Assembly (NCBI RefSeq): GCF_008629695.1 | Contig: NZ_VWSH01000003.1 | Location: 309,688-373,687, forward strand | Direction: 5' to 3' | DNA: 64,000 nucleotides | DNA from: Taibaiella lutea | GTDB lineage: Bacteria; Bacteroidota; Bacteroidia; Chitinophagales; Chitinophagaceae | Part shown: positions 44,270-53,396 of the stretch, piece after piece | How positions within the stretch are numbered: position 1 is the stretch's first letter | Layout of the letters: every line of letters begins with the position of its first letter | Program-made: the position numbers and the translations under genes | The notes under the pieces: model-generated | The model's database searches: none | Told to the model about the DNA's origin: nothing | The model's input: the letters and a program-made list of their open reading frames with translations, nothing else

Positions 44270-46156
44270 TTATCCCACTATTAATAACCCAATCGCAAAC
44301 AAAATAACCACACCAACCACCATCGCAAAAATATAAGTGCCTACCTGACCGCTTTGGAGTAAACGCATTCTGCTGCTGCCCCAATTCACCAATCTTCCGA
44401 TGCCATTTACAGCACCGTCGATACCGTTGCGTTCTGCATATTTATCCAAACCTTTGGACAAGTTATTCAATGGAGTTACAATAACAGTATCATATAATTC
44501 GTCTATATACCATTTATTCTCCAGCACTTTCGCTATGCCTGTATTCTCTCCAAACTTAGTATTCTTTTTGGTATGCATATAAGCCCATATAATCATAGCC
44601 ACAATCAATGTAACTGACAGTCCCATCAGGCTTAATTCGGTAGCTTCTTCCAAATGAAGATTACCAAAATTTTGTACTACAGGAGATAAATACTCATTTA
44701 GTAAATGATGATGACTTATTACTTCAGGCAAACCTACATATCCACCAATCACAGCTAAAATAGCCAGTACAATCAATGGAATGGTCATAGCTGCAGGGCT
44801 TTCATGCAAATGATGCTCCTGGTCGTGTGTGCCTCTGAATGAACCTGTAAATGTGAAGAAATATAAACGGAACATATAGAAAGCCGTCATTAATGCGCCG
44901 GCCAATCCAACATAATAATAAACCGGGTTTTTAGCGTAAGCAGCAGCTAAAATTTCATCTTTTGAAAAGAACCCGGAGAAACCCGGAATACCCGCGATAG
45001 CAAGACAACCTAACAGGAAGGTAATGCTCGTAATAGGCATTTTCTTTTTTAGTCCACCCATAAAACGAATATCCTGTTCGCCGCCCATAGCATGAATTAC
45101 AGAACCTGAACCCAAAAATAACAGGGCTTTGAAGAAAGCGTGTGTCATTACGTGAAATACTGCGCTTGTGTAAGCGCCAACACCTAAAGCCAAAAACATA
45201 TAGCCTAACTGACTTACTGTAGAGTAAGCCAATACCTTTTTTATATCATTTTGTTTGATGGCTATGCTTGCAGCAAAAATTGCGGTGGCGGCACCTATTA
45301 TGGCAACTAATGTTTGGGCCATCGGAGCCAAATCATATACTGCACTGCTGCGTGCAATCATATAAATACCGGCAGTAACCATGGTAGCTGCGTGAATCAA
45401 TGCAGAAACAGGCGTAGGACCTGCCATTGCATCAGGCAGCCATGTATATAAAGGAATTTGTGCACTCTTGCCCATTGCACCTATAAAGAAACAAATAGCA
45501 ATGGCGTTCATTGTACCGGTATCAACATTAGTGCCTGCTTTCAACATAGGAAACAGTTCGCTGTAACTTGCAGTTCCGAAATGATATAAAGTAAGGAACA
45601 TACCAACCAGGAAACCCAGGTCACCAATACGGTTCATGATGAAGGCTTTCTTGGAAGCATTGGTATAGTCATTACGTTTGTACCAGAAGCCGATTAATAA
45701 ATAAGAAGCCAATCCTACACCTTCCCAACCAATAAACATCGTTACATAGTTGGAACCAAGCACTAATATCAACATTGCAAACACGAAGAGATTCAGGAAA
45801 GCAAAGTATTTGGTATATCCGGCATCATCGTGCATATAAGCAGTAGAATAAATATGGATGAGAAACCCGATACCCGTAATAATCAACAGAAATAAAGAGG
45901 ACAATGCATCTACCTGAAAGGCAAATGGGATATGTAAGCTTCCGGAATCAATAAAGTTGAAGAACGGCACCACACCTGCATTTTCAGGATGGCCGTTTAT
46001 TTGAAAGAAAATGCCCAAAGACACCACAAAAGAAGCCAGAATGGTTAAACTCGCCAATGAGCCCGAAACCTTTTTAGGCATGGATTTCCAGAACAAACCA
46101 TTGATTAAAAAACCAATCAGTGGAAACAGCGGAACTAAGTAAACTAAATCTTTCAT
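44270..46156 (-). CDS. nuoL: NADH-quinone oxidoreductase subunit L
   Basis: 628 aa, the largest antiporter-like subunit. FIGWEGVGLASYLLIGFWY carries the essential Glu, and KSAQIPLYTWLPDAMAGPTP and IKKVLAYSTVSQLGYMFLALG are the signature helices. The C-terminal region includes the lateral helix that braces the membrane arm. Its stop is followed after 5 bp by the start of the inserted YwqK gene, so the two are translationally close. Confidence 0.96.
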   Translation of the reverse strand: MKDLVYLVPLFPLIGFLINGLFWKSMPKKVSGSLASLTILASFVVSLGIFFQINGHPENAGVVPFFNFIDSGSLHIPFAFQVDALSSLFLLIITGIGFLIHIYSTAYMHDDAGYTKYFAFLNLFVFAMLILVLGSNYVTMFIGWEGVGLASYLLIGFWYKRNDYTNASKKAFIMNRIGDLGFLVGMFLTLYHFGTASYSELFPMLKAGTNVDTGTMNAIAICFFIGAMGKSAQIPLYTWLPDAMAGPTPVSALIHAATMVTAGIYMIARSSAVYDLAPMAQTLVAIIGAATAIFAASIAIKQNDIKKVLAYSTVSQLGYMFLALGVGAYTSAVFHVMTHAFFKALLFLGSGSVIHAMGGEQDIRFMGGLKKKMPITSITFLLGCLAIAGIPGFSGFFSKDEILAAAYAKNPVYYYVGLAGALMTAFYMFRLYFFTFTGSFRGTHDQEHHLHESPAAMTIPLIVLAILAVIGGYVGLPEVISHHHLLNEYLSPVVQNFGNLHLEEATELSLMGLSVTLIVAMIIWAYMHTKKNTKFGENTGIAKVLENKWYIDELYDTVIVTPLNNLSKGLDKYAERNGIDGAVNGIGRLVNWGSSRMRLLQSGQVGTYIFAMVVGVVILFAIGLLIVG

Positions 46157-46252
46157 GTAAATTTAAAAGTCAAAATTAAAAAGCGAAACCAGCGTTTTAA
46201 TTGAATGTTTTATTGATATCCTTTTAGCATCGTTGATACTCTGTCAACAATC

Positions 46253-46552
46253 TTAATGTTTCAATCTGTTCAAAATATTAATATCGACGGAATGCACTTT
46301 CCGGTACATCATTACAATAATAGCCAGCCCGACTGCAACTTCAGCGGCAGCTACCACCATAATGAAGAATACGAATATTTGTGCATCGGAATTACCGTTC
46401 ATCTTACTGAATGCTACCATCAAAAGATTAACTGCATTCAGCATTAATTCAATGCACATAAATACAATAATGGCATTGCGGCGCATTAACACACCCATAA
46501 TGCCAATGGCAAATAATGCAAGACTTAAAAATATATAATGTTGTATCGGCAC
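46253..46552 (-). CDS. nuoK: NADH-quinone oxidoreductase subunit K
   Basis: 99 aa, three membrane helices. The buried carboxylates appear as [16 protein letters not shown] (helix 2) and [13 protein letters not shown] (helix 3), both essential in E. coli NuoK. It belongs to the MnhC/MrpC-like group in the membrane arm. It begins 12 bp after nuoJ ends. Confidence 0.95.
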   Translation of the reverse strand: MPIQHYIFLSLALFAIGIMGVLMRRNAIIVFMCIELMLNAVNLLMVAFSKMNGNSDAQIFVFFIMVVAAAEVAVGLAIIVMMYRKVHSVDINILNRLKH

Positions 46553-46564
46553 GAAACTGAATTT

Positions 46565-47104
46565 TTAATTTTTAATTTTTGATTCTAAATGATTTGGCAC
46601 GTCTTCTTTTTTACCTAACACCATAGCCCCAATCATAGCACTTAAGAACAAAACACTGCTTACTTCAAAAGGCAAAACATAATCCTTAAATAAGGCTATA
46701 CCCAGATTTTTAATAAGCCCGATTTCACCGCTACTGTCAACTGCTGCACCATCAATATTTAAACCTGCTTTGGTAAATGCCGCAATGATTACAAGAAATA
46801 ATGCTCCACCACTTAAAACGGCTGCAAATTGCACCAATCGGCTTTTCTGTGGTTCGGCATCTGCATTAAGATTCATCAACATGATAACGAAAAGGAATAA
46901 TACCATAATAGCGCCGGCATAAACAATAATATTTACAATAGCCAGGAATTGTGCATTCATCAATACATAATGACCGCTGATGGCAAAGAATGTAGCAATC
47001 AGAAATAATACACTTTTAACGGGATTGCGGCTTAGGATGACACCTAATGCGCAACCGATAGCCATCGCCGATAAAAACCAAAAAAGTATTTCGTGTAAAC
47101 TCAT
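46565..47104 (-). CDS. nuoJ: NADH-quinone oxidoreductase subunit J
   Basis: 179 aa with five hydrophobic helices. NIIVYAGAIMVLFLFVIMLM is the conserved third helix with its pi-bulge Tyr. It is a membrane subunit that forms part of the proton path near the quinone site. The gene ends in an A/T-rich stretch (ESKIKN codons) that repeats the TTTTTAATTTTTAATTTT leader pattern. Confidence 0.95.
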   Translation of the reverse strand: MSLHEILFWFLSAMAIGCALGVILSRNPVKSVLFLIATFFAISGHYVLMNAQFLAIVNIIVYAGAIMVLFLFVIMLMNLNADAEPQKSRLVQFAAVLSGGALFLVIIAAFTKAGLNIDGAAVDSSGEIGLIKNLGIALFKDYVLPFEVSSVLFLSAMIGAMVLGKKEDVPNHLESKIKN

Positions 47105-47146
47105 TTTAATAGTATCAAGTATTTAGTATCAGGTATAAAGACTTTC

Positions 47147-47668
47147 TTAGCCTTTCCCTGTTGCATTACGTTTAGCTAATTGTTCATCTGTAATCAGCAT
47201 ATCCTGCTTTTTGTAGATGAAATAATCGCGTGTATAATTTGATGGCATCACTGTTTCACTCATATAAATAGCGTCCTTCGGGCAGGCTTCTTCACAATTA
47301 CCGCAAAAGATACAACGCAGCATATTGATTTCATATTTAGCGGCATATTTCTCTTCGCGATATAAATGTTCCTCACCCTTTTTGCGCTCCGCTGCTTCCA
47401 TTGTAATAGCTTCTGCCGGACAAGCCAATGCGCACAAACCACATGCAGTACAATTTTCGCGGCCTTGTTCATCTCTGTTCAAGACATGCAAACCACGAAA
47501 TACAGGGCTGAACGGACGTTTTTCTTCAGGGTAACTTACCGTTGCCTTCTTTTTGAAGATATGGCCCAATGTAATTTTCAATCCTTTGGCAATTGCAGGA
47601 ATATAGATACGCTCGCCCAAGGTCATCGGGCTTCTATCTACTGCTGCTGCTCTTTTAGTCAATTGCAT
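47147..47668 (-). CDS. nuoI: NADH-quinone oxidoreductase subunit I
   Basis: 173 aa from the ATG at 47668. A GTG at 47677 adds three residues. Two [4Fe-4S] motifs, CTACGLCALACPAEAI and CIFCGNCEEACPKDAI, carry clusters N6a and N6b that pass electrons toward NuoB. The N-terminal amphipathic helix that touches the membrane is present. Confidence 0.95.
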   Translation of the reverse strand: MQLTKRAAAVDRSPMTLGERIYIPAIAKGLKITLGHIFKKKATVSYPEEKRPFSPVFRGLHVLNRDEQGRENCTACGLCALACPAEAITMEAAERKKGEEHLYREEKYAAKYEINMLRCIFCGNCEEACPKDAIYMSETVMPSNYTRDYFIYKKQDMLITDEQLAKRNATGKG

Positions 47669-47709
47669 ATTGCACACTCCCTGACCAATAAAGGTCTATT
47701 TTGAAAAAC

Positions 47710-48792
47710 TTATTTATTAAAGAAAAATAAAATTACGCCACCGGTAATCACCAGATTTATCAACGCCAATGGTATCAATCCTTTCCAGCCTAAGTTTAAA
47801 AGCTGGTCATAACGGAAACGTGGTAATGTCCAACGGATAAACATAAAGAACAAGATAAAGCCAACCACTTTTACCATCAACACTGTTACACAGATGATAG
47901 AAAATAATCCACCAGGCATTGCATCTCTTACCGCATCCATTCCGGGAAAGTTATAACCACCAAAGAAAACAGTAGCCAATACTGCCGAGCTGATAAACAT
48001 ATTTATATATTCCGCAAAAAGATACAAGCCTAATTTCATGGAAGAGTATTCCTGATGATAGCCCATGTTCAATTCACTTTCGCATTCAGGCATATCAAAT
48101 GGAGCACGGTTCAATTCTGCAAAAGAACAAACCAGGAAGATTAAGAAAGCAACGGGTTGCTTAAAGAAATTCCATGTAAAATAGCCGTCTGCCCAGAAAC
48201 CATGTTGTTGTTCTACGATAGTTTTCAGACTTAAAGTTTGTGTTACCATTAAAACGGCTATCAGACTCAAACCCATGGCCAATTCATAAGAAATAGACTG
48301 AGATGCAGAACGGATGGCACTCAACAAAGAGAATTTATTATTGGATGACCAACCTCCTAACATAATGCCATACACGCCTAAACTCACTACGCCAAAAATG
48401 TATAGAATACCAATATTGATATCAGCAACTTGCAAAGCAACACTGTGAACTGTTCCACCAATCGTTAAGGTAAAATCAGGTCCCCAGGGAATAATAGCGC
48501 TGGTCATCAAAGCTGTAACCATGAATAAGGCCGGACCTAAAATGAAAAGCGTTTTGGTGGAATGATCGGGAATGATTTCTTCTTTGAAGAATAACTTTCC
48601 ACCATCAGCCAGTGGTTGTAACAAACCAAACAAACCGGCACGTGCTGGTCCGATACGGTCTTGCATAATGGCAGCCACTTTACGTTCCCCCCATGTTGCA
48701 TAAGCTGCAACACCAAAAGAAGAAAGTATGATTACCAGAATCAGGGCAATCTTTTCGATAAAAAATATCCAGTCAATAGATAATAAAAGCAT
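47710..48792 (-). CDS. nuoH: NADH-quinone oxidoreductase subunit H
   Basis: 360 aa, eight-helix membrane subunit. The quinone-chamber motif ERKVAAIMQDRIGPARAG is at about 32-49, FAELNRAPFDMPECESEL is the charged loop between helices 5 and 6, and the C-terminus has FIRWTLPRFRYDQLL. It lines the quinone channel and links to the proton axis. Confidence 0.96.
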   Translation of the reverse strand: MLLLSIDWIFFIEKIALILVIILSSFGVAAYATWGERKVAAIMQDRIGPARAGLFGLLQPLADGGKLFFKEEIIPDHSTKTLFILGPALFMVTALMTSAIIPWGPDFTLTIGGTVHSVALQVADINIGILYIFGVVSLGVYGIMLGGWSSNNKFSLLSAIRSASQSISYELAMGLSLIAVLMVTQTLSLKTIVEQQHGFWADGYFTWNFFKQPVAFLIFLVCSFAELNRAPFDMPECESELNMGYHQEYSSMKLGLYLFAEYINMFISSAVLATVFFGGYNFPGMDAVRDAMPGGLFSIICVTVLMVKVVGFILFFMFIRWTLPRFRYDQLLNLGWKGLIPLALINLVITGGVILFFFNK

Positions 48793-48835
48793 GTGGGCGC
48801 AAATGTAATAAGATTGTAAAACCTTTGTTTAAAAA

Positions 48836-49945
48836 CTATTTAAAATCATCGGAATGAGCCGGACCTTCTATTTCACTTAAATGAATTTCGGGTTTATTTA
48901 CTTCACTCACCTTATGAATATCTAAAGTCAATTTAGGACGTTTGCCAATAACTTCATCAATTAAAATCGGTTGTGTAGCTGTCCCTACTTTACCCTGATA
49001 ATGACCTTGCGCAATTACACTATGGCGGTTCACCTTAGTCGGTCCTTCAATAGTCCAGTCGCTTGTTTGCTTTTTCTCAAACCTGCATTCATCACATATC
49101 CAGCCTGTCTGACCATTGCTTGCTGTAGCCACTTCGCCCCATTCGTCTTTACGGGCAGTTACCCTATAAACCTCTTCACCACGCATCCATAACCTTGCTT
49201 CGCCGCAACATTTCGGATTGCTGCAATTACGATGCGCATCCACAGGCTTCGTAAACCAAACCCTGTTTTTAAAACGGAATGTTTTATCAGTCAATGCACC
49301 GACAGGGCAAACATCAATTACGTTTCCAATAAAATCATTGTCCAGTGCTTTACTGATGCAAGTACTGATTTTTGCATGGTCGCCACGGTCCAATATACCA
49401 TGTTCGCGGGTTTCGGTTAGCTGGTCGGCTGTAAATACGCAACGGAAACACATAATGCAACGATTCATGTGCAATTGAATATGAGGCCCGATATCTTCCG
49501 GTTCGAAAGTGCGGCGGTCATATTCGTAACGCGTAGTTGCAGCACCATTTTCGTAACTCAAATCCTGCAAATGACATTCACCTGCCTGGTCACAAACAGG
49601 GCAATCCAAAGGATGATTCAGCAACAAAAATTCCGTAACACCTTTACGCGCATCAATTACTTTTTCGGAAGTCATGCTTTTAACCTCCATGCCATCCATC
49701 ACACCTGTACGGCAGCTTGCCACCAATTTTGGCATTGGACGCGGGTCTTTTTCAGAACCTTTGTTTACCTCAACCAAACAAGTGCGGCATTTACCGCCAC
49801 TACCTTTCAACTTGCTGTAATAGCACATCGTAGGAGGCGCTACTTCACCACCAATCTGACGGGCTGCTTCCAGGATTGTAGTTCCCGGAGCCACCTCAAT
49901 AGTGATGTTATCTATTGTTACTTTAATATTCGGTTGTTCTGACAT
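48836..49945 (-). CDS. nuoG: NADH-quinone oxidoreductase subunit G, short form without molybdopterin domain
   Basis: 369 aa, against about 680-910 in most bacteria. Present: the [2Fe-2S] part (CYYSKLKGSGGKCRTC), the His/Cys [4Fe-4S] motif (HPLDCPVCDQAGECHLQD), another [4Fe-4S] set (NRCIMCFRC with VCPVGAL), and a further Cys-rich segment (CSNPKCCGE, WICDEC). The molybdopterin-oxidoreductase domain is absent. Short NuoG is known in Bacteroidota, so this is probably normal here. A GxxExxY cassette lies immediately upstream. Confidence 0.92.
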   Translation of the reverse strand: MSEQPNIKVTIDNITIEVAPGTTILEAARQIGGEVAPPTMCYYSKLKGSGGKCRTCLVEVNKGSEKDPRPMPKLVASCRTGVMDGMEVKSMTSEKVIDARKGVTEFLLLNHPLDCPVCDQAGECHLQDLSYENGAATTRYEYDRRTFEPEDIGPHIQLHMNRCIMCFRCVFTADQLTETREHGILDRGDHAKISTCISKALDNDFIGNVIDVCPVGALTDKTFRFKNRVWFTKPVDAHRNCSNPKCCGEARLWMRGEEVYRVTARKDEWGEVATASNGQTGWICDECRFEKKQTSDWTIEGPTKVNRHSVIAQGHYQGKVGTATQPILIDEVIGKRPKLTLDIHKVSEVNKPEIHLSEIEGPAHSDDFK

Positions 49946-49959
49946 TGTATATCATTTTT

Positions 49960-49984
49960 CTCACAAAGGCGCTAAGGCACTAAG
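49960..49984. repeat. Left inverted repeat of the GxxExxY cassette
   Basis: 25 bp, with core AAAGGCGCTAAGGCACTAAG. It matches the reverse complement of 50473-50497 at 20 of 25 positions. It lies between nuoG and the GxxExxY gene. Such AAAGGCNCNAAGGCACNAAG words are common as intergenic repeats in Bacteroidota. Confidence 0.8.
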
Positions 49985-50037
49985 TTTGGTGAGAACAATT
50001 TTCATATATCAATTGTGCTTTTGTCTCTGTAAGATGC

Positions 50038-50421
50038 TTAAAAAGGCGAATTCACAACTCTTTTAATTCCATTTTTCAAGAGGGCTTCATTAAAATTAAT
50101 CAACAAGCCCAATTTTAATTTTGTCAATTTTAAATAAGTAATTACTTGTTTAAAATGAACATCTTCCAATCTTGAAATGCTCTTTAATTCTATTAAAACA
50201 GCATCCTCAATAATTATGTCAGCCCTGAAGCCTAACTCCATATTAACATTATCGTGTATAACCTCAATAGGATATTGGCAAACAAACTCTAAATTGTGCT
50301 TACCTAATTCGTAACACAATATCTTCTCATAAACACTTTCAAACAATCCTGGACCATAGGCTTTATGAATATCAAAACAAATATTCAAAACTTTGGCGGC
50401 AATTTCATTTTCAAAATCCAT
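50038..50421 (-). CDS. GxxExxY protein (PD-(D/E)XK nuclease superfamily), inserted between nuoF and nuoG
   Basis: 127 aa. The family name motif G-x-x-E-x-x-Y is residues 25-31 (GLFESVY). D68 in FRADIII and E78-x-K80 in LIELK make the PD-(D/E)XK core, in line with the PDDEXK_3 family. Function is not established. These genes are common, mobile-looking and often flanked by repeats in Bacteroidota. Here the gene is co-oriented with nuo and enclosed by two 25-bp imperfect inverted repeats. Confidence 0.88.
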   Translation of the reverse strand: MDFENEIAAKVLNICFDIHKAYGPGLFESVYEKILCYELGKHNLEFVCQYPIEVIHDNVNMELGFRADIIIEDAVLIELKSISRLEDVHFKQVITYLKLTKLKLGLLINFNEALLKNGIKRVVNSPF

Positions 50422-50472
50422 GTTAGATTCTCATTTTCCAAAAGGACTAAATAATGTTGTCATTATTCTTTT

Positions 50473-50497
50473 CATAGTGCCTTTGTGCCTTGGCGAG
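50473..50497. repeat. Right inverted repeat of the GxxExxY cassette
   Basis: 25 bp, with core AGTGCCTTTGTGCCTTGGCG, between the GxxExxY start and the nuoF stop. It is the partner of 49960-49984 in inverted orientation. Confidence 0.8.
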
Positions 50498-50501
50498 CCA
50501 T

Positions 50502-51848
50502 CTAAACTGCTACTACTTCTCTCGGCTCAGCATAATGTGCCAAACCGAAATTTCTTGTTTGTGATTCTTCAGGATTCAAAACATGCCATTCAAATTCATC
50601 GCGGAAATGCCTGATAGCTGCTGCCACAGGCCAGGCCGCTGCATCTCCTAACGGACAGATGGTATTTCCTTCAATCCTTCTTTGAATATCCCAAAGCAAA
50701 TCTATATCTTCCATACGGCCTTTGCCGTATTCAATACTTTTCAAAATTTTGTACATCCAGCCTGTTCCTTCTCTGCATGGGCTGCATTGTCCGCAACTTT
50801 CATGGTTATAGAAATGGGCCAGGCTCATAGTGTGACGTACTACACATTGGTCTTCATCTAAAACAATAAAGCCACCCGAACCTAACATGGAACCAGTTGC
50901 AAATCCGCCTTCAGAAAGACTTTCATAATTCATCTGACGCGCATTGCCCTGTGAATCTTTTAATAATAAATTGGTTGGTAAAATAGGTACAGACGAACCA
51001 CCCGGAATACAGGCTTTCAATCTTTTACCATTTGGGATACCACCACAATATTCATCGCTAAAAATAAACTCTTCGACAGTTAAATCAAAAGGAATTTCAT
51101 AAACGCCTGGTTTATTCAGGTTGCCGCAAGCCGACATTAGTTTAGTTCCCGTTGAACGGCCAACGCCTAATTTACCATATTCCTCACCGCCCATGTTAAT
51201 AATGGGAACTACGGCCGCTAATGTTTCTACGTTGTTTACCACCGTTGGGCGCATCCATAAACCTGCAATCGCCGGGAACGGAGGTTTAATACGAGGATTG
51301 CCACGCTTGCCTTCCAATGATTCAATCAATGCTGTTTCTTCACCACAAATGTAAGCACCACCACCGCGTTGCACATATATTTCACAATCAAAGCCGGAGC
51401 CCTGAATGTTCTTACCAAGCCAGCCATTATTTTTTGCTTCGGCAATTGCCTGCTCCAATATATCCGGAATCCAGGCATACTCACCGCGGATATAGATATA
51501 AGTAGCATTAGAACCCAATGCGAAAGATGATACAATCAAACCTTCAATCAACAAATGGGGTAGAAATTCCATCAGATAGCGGTCTTTGAAAGTACCTGGT
51601 TCCGATTCATCGGCATTACAAACCAAATGACGTGGCACACCTTCGGGCTTAGCCAAAAAGCTCCACTTCATTCCGGTTGGGAATCCTGCACCACCGCGGC
51701 CACGCAAGCCACTTTTCTTCACTTCTTCCACAATTTCCTCAGGAGTCATCTTCAATGCCTTTTCCACACTACGATAGCCACCGTTTTTACGGTATGCTTC
51801 ATAATAGCGGATGCCTTCAATATGTGCGTTCTCTAATAGTAATTTCAT
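50502..51848 (-). CDS. nuoF: NADH-quinone oxidoreductase subunit F
   Basis: 448 aa. It binds NADH, FMN and cluster N3: the FMN/NADH-binding GRGGAGFPTGMKW is near 50-62, YIRGEYAW and EETALIESLEGKRGNPR follow, and the cluster motif ESCGQCSPCREG lies near 355-366. It accepts hydride from NADH and feeds the Fe-S chain. In most genomes it directly follows nuoE. Here a toxin-antitoxin pair intervenes. Confidence 0.96.
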   Translation of the reverse strand: MKLLLENAHIEGIRYYEAYRKNGGYRSVEKALKMTPEEIVEEVKKSGLRGRGGAGFPTGMKWSFLAKPEGVPRHLVCNADESEPGTFKDRYLMEFLPHLLIEGLIVSSFALGSNATYIYIRGEYAWIPDILEQAIAEAKNNGWLGKNIQGSGFDCEIYVQRGGGAYICGEETALIESLEGKRGNPRIKPPFPAIAGLWMRPTVVNNVETLAAVVPIINMGGEEYGKLGVGRSTGTKLMSACGNLNKPGVYEIPFDLTVEEFIFSDEYCGGIPNGKRLKACIPGGSSVPILPTNLLLKDSQGNARQMNYESLSEGGFATGSMLGSGGFIVLDEDQCVVRHTMSLAHFYNHESCGQCSPCREGTGWMYKILKSIEYGKGRMEDIDLLWDIQRRIEGNTICPLGDAAAWPVAAAIRHFRDEFEWHVLNPEESQTRNFGLAHYAEPREVVAV

Positions 51849-51902
51849 TATAAGTCAAAATTAAAAAGGCAGAATTCAAATTAGCAATGCCTTTTAAATA
51901 AA

Positions 51903-52208
51903 CTATTTTTCAAACAATAATTTTGCCGGAACAAAATCACAAATAATTATCTCTTCACTTAAATCCAGATATGCAATAACATATTTCCGTTTATAATTGA
52001 TACAGGAATATTCTAACGACTCCCATCTTTTATATTCACAAAAACGGTGTTTTACATTTGGAACAGACAGCTTTTCTAAAAAGGCAAAAACATCATCTAC
52101 GTATTTCTTAGCAGTATCAGGCATTCCTTTACTTTCTATGAAAAATGCAATTTCAGAAACAGTCTCTACCACATTTTCCAAAATGGTTACTTGCTTTCTT
52201 TCGCCCAT
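51903..52208 (-). CDS. RelE/ParE-superfamily toxin-like protein, inserted between nuoE and nuoF
   Basis: 101 aa. The RelE/ParE layout is visible: two N-terminal helices (ILENVVETVSEIAFFIESKG and AKKYVDDVFAFLEKL), then a beta sheet (YSCINYKRKYVIAYLDL, EEIIICDFVPAKLLF). The ATG at 52208 overlaps the end of the upstream antitoxin by 22 bp, which is typical of coupled TA pairs. It probably acts as an mRNA interferase or gyrase inhibitor, which cannot be decided by eye. Confidence 0.75.
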   Translation of the reverse strand: MGERKQVTILENVVETVSEIAFFIESKGMPDTAKKYVDDVFAFLEKLSVPNVKHRFCEYKRWESLEYSCINYKRKYVIAYLDLSEEIIICDFVPAKLLFEK

Positions 52209-52360
52209 TTATCAATCAACTTATAAGCATACTTTTTGCCTTCGTTCAAAGAAAGTTTTTTGTGTGAAGGCATTTTTTGAGCTGCCAATGTCTGCAATTT
52301 TTCAAACTTTTTCTGCTCAACAACTACATACTTTTTATTGCTAAGTGTTATTGTCTCCAT
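52187..52360 (-). CDS. Small antitoxin-like protein partnered with the ParE-like toxin
   Basis: 57 aa from the ATG at 52360 (METITLSNKKYVVVEQKKFE) to TAA at 52187-52189. The N-terminal strand plus helix (VVVEQKKFEKLQTLA) resembles a Phd/YefM or ribbon-helix-helix type DNA-binding start. The C-terminus is Lys-rich (LSLNEGKKYAYKLIDKWAKE), as in toxin-binding tails. It lies between nuoE and the toxin, so it would be translated before the toxin. Confidence 0.7.
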   Translation of the reverse strand: METITLSNKKYVVVEQKKFEKLQTLAAQKMPSHKKLSLNEGKKYAYKLIDKWAKESK

Positions 52361-52387
52361 CGTTTCTCAAAATTAAAATCATATAAT

Positions 52388-52882
52388 TTAATTCTTTGCT
52401 GCCGCTCTCAACTCATCCAGAATATTATCCACTTTTTCAGTAGTCAAATTTTCCCTGAATGTTTTACCTAATTGCATCATCGGCGCATAACCACATGCAC
52501 CTAAACACTCAGCAGGTTTCAAAGTGAATAATCCATCTGCAGAAGTTTCACCTTCTTTAATGTTTAACCTGTTTTTGATATGGGCAATAATCTGGTCGCT
52601 GCCACGTAACATACATGGACCTGTTCTGCAAACTTCCAGCAGATATTTTCCAACCGGTTTCATGTTGAACATGGTATAAAAGGTCGCAACTTCATATACC
52701 TCAATCGGCAGAATATTCAACAGGCTCGCCACATAATCCATCACGGGCACATCCAGCCATCCGCCAAATTCATCCTGTGCCAAATGCAATAATGGAATTA
52801 AAGCACTCTTATGTTTCCCTTCGGGATAACGTGCAATGATTTCGGCAACCTTTTTTAATTTATCTTCTGAAAATTGTATCAT
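52388..52882 (-). CDS. nuoE: NADH-quinone oxidoreductase subunit E
   Basis: 164 aa thioredoxin-like [2Fe-2S] protein. The four cluster ligands are in CRTGPCMLRG and ECLGACGYAP. It holds cluster N1a beside NuoF. The gene is bordered upstream by the nucleotidyltransferase cassette and downstream by the TA pair, so it is isolated from both of its usual operon neighbours. Confidence 0.95.
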   Translation of the reverse strand: MIQFSEDKLKKVAEIIARYPEGKHKSALIPLLHLAQDEFGGWLDVPVMDYVASLLNILPIEVYEVATFYTMFNMKPVGKYLLEVCRTGPCMLRGSDQIIAHIKNRLNIKEGETSADGLFTLKPAECLGACGYAPMMQLGKTFRENLTTEKVDNILDELRAAAKN

Positions 52883-52925
52883 TCTTATTTTTGAATCTAT
52901 TTCAGCCAGAGGCCTATAAAAACAA

Positions 52926-53396
52926 TTATTCTTTATTTCTTGCTTTCAACTTTTTGATATCAGCTATATCTTGAGGCCTCCCTGCTATAGCTTTCACTTT
53001 AAGTAATTCATGATAACCAATGAAATTAATTGGCACCCCTCCATGAATTATCTCTCTTCTTTTCTCCCAGGCTTCATCAAAATTTACTCCCTGTAAATCA
53101 TTCAAAATGTCTATTCTGACAGGCTCAATACCCAATTGGGTAACAAAGTCATTTTTTAAGAAATCTTCTTTACTCAATTTTAATGAACCAAAACCAAACT
53201 CTTCCATCACTTGAACCATAGCTGTAGCATTAGTATCCGAAATTTTTATGCAAACATCTAAGTCTTTAGTTGAACGTGGATAACCATGAATACTTACAGC
53301 ATAACCACCTATGACTAAATATTGAACTCCATGTTTATTACAGATTTTAAGGAAGTCAATAAAATCATTTTCAAGCTTCAGTTTCGGATTCTTCAT
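52926..53396 (-). CDS. Nucleotidyltransferase (DUF6036/AbiEii-like), inserted between nuoD and nuoE
   Basis: 156 aa. The pol-beta-type nucleotidyltransferase core is clear: GGYAVSIHGYPRSTKDLDV (30-48) supplies the GG, R41 and the metal Asp pair D45/D47. A further acidic strand is in PVRIDIL. Related proteins act as type IV toxins (AbiEii) or as minimal nucleotidyltransferases (MNT) that AMPylate a partner. It overlaps its 70-aa upstream partner by 26 bp. Target unknown. Confidence 0.82.
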   Translation of the reverse strand: MKNPKLKLENDFIDFLKICNKHGVQYLVIGGYAVSIHGYPRSTKDLDVCIKISDTNATAMVQVMEEFGFGSLKLSKEDFLKNDFVTQLGIEPVRIDILNDLQGVNFDEAWEKRREIIHGGVPINFIGYHELLKVKAIAGRPQDIADIKKLKARNKE

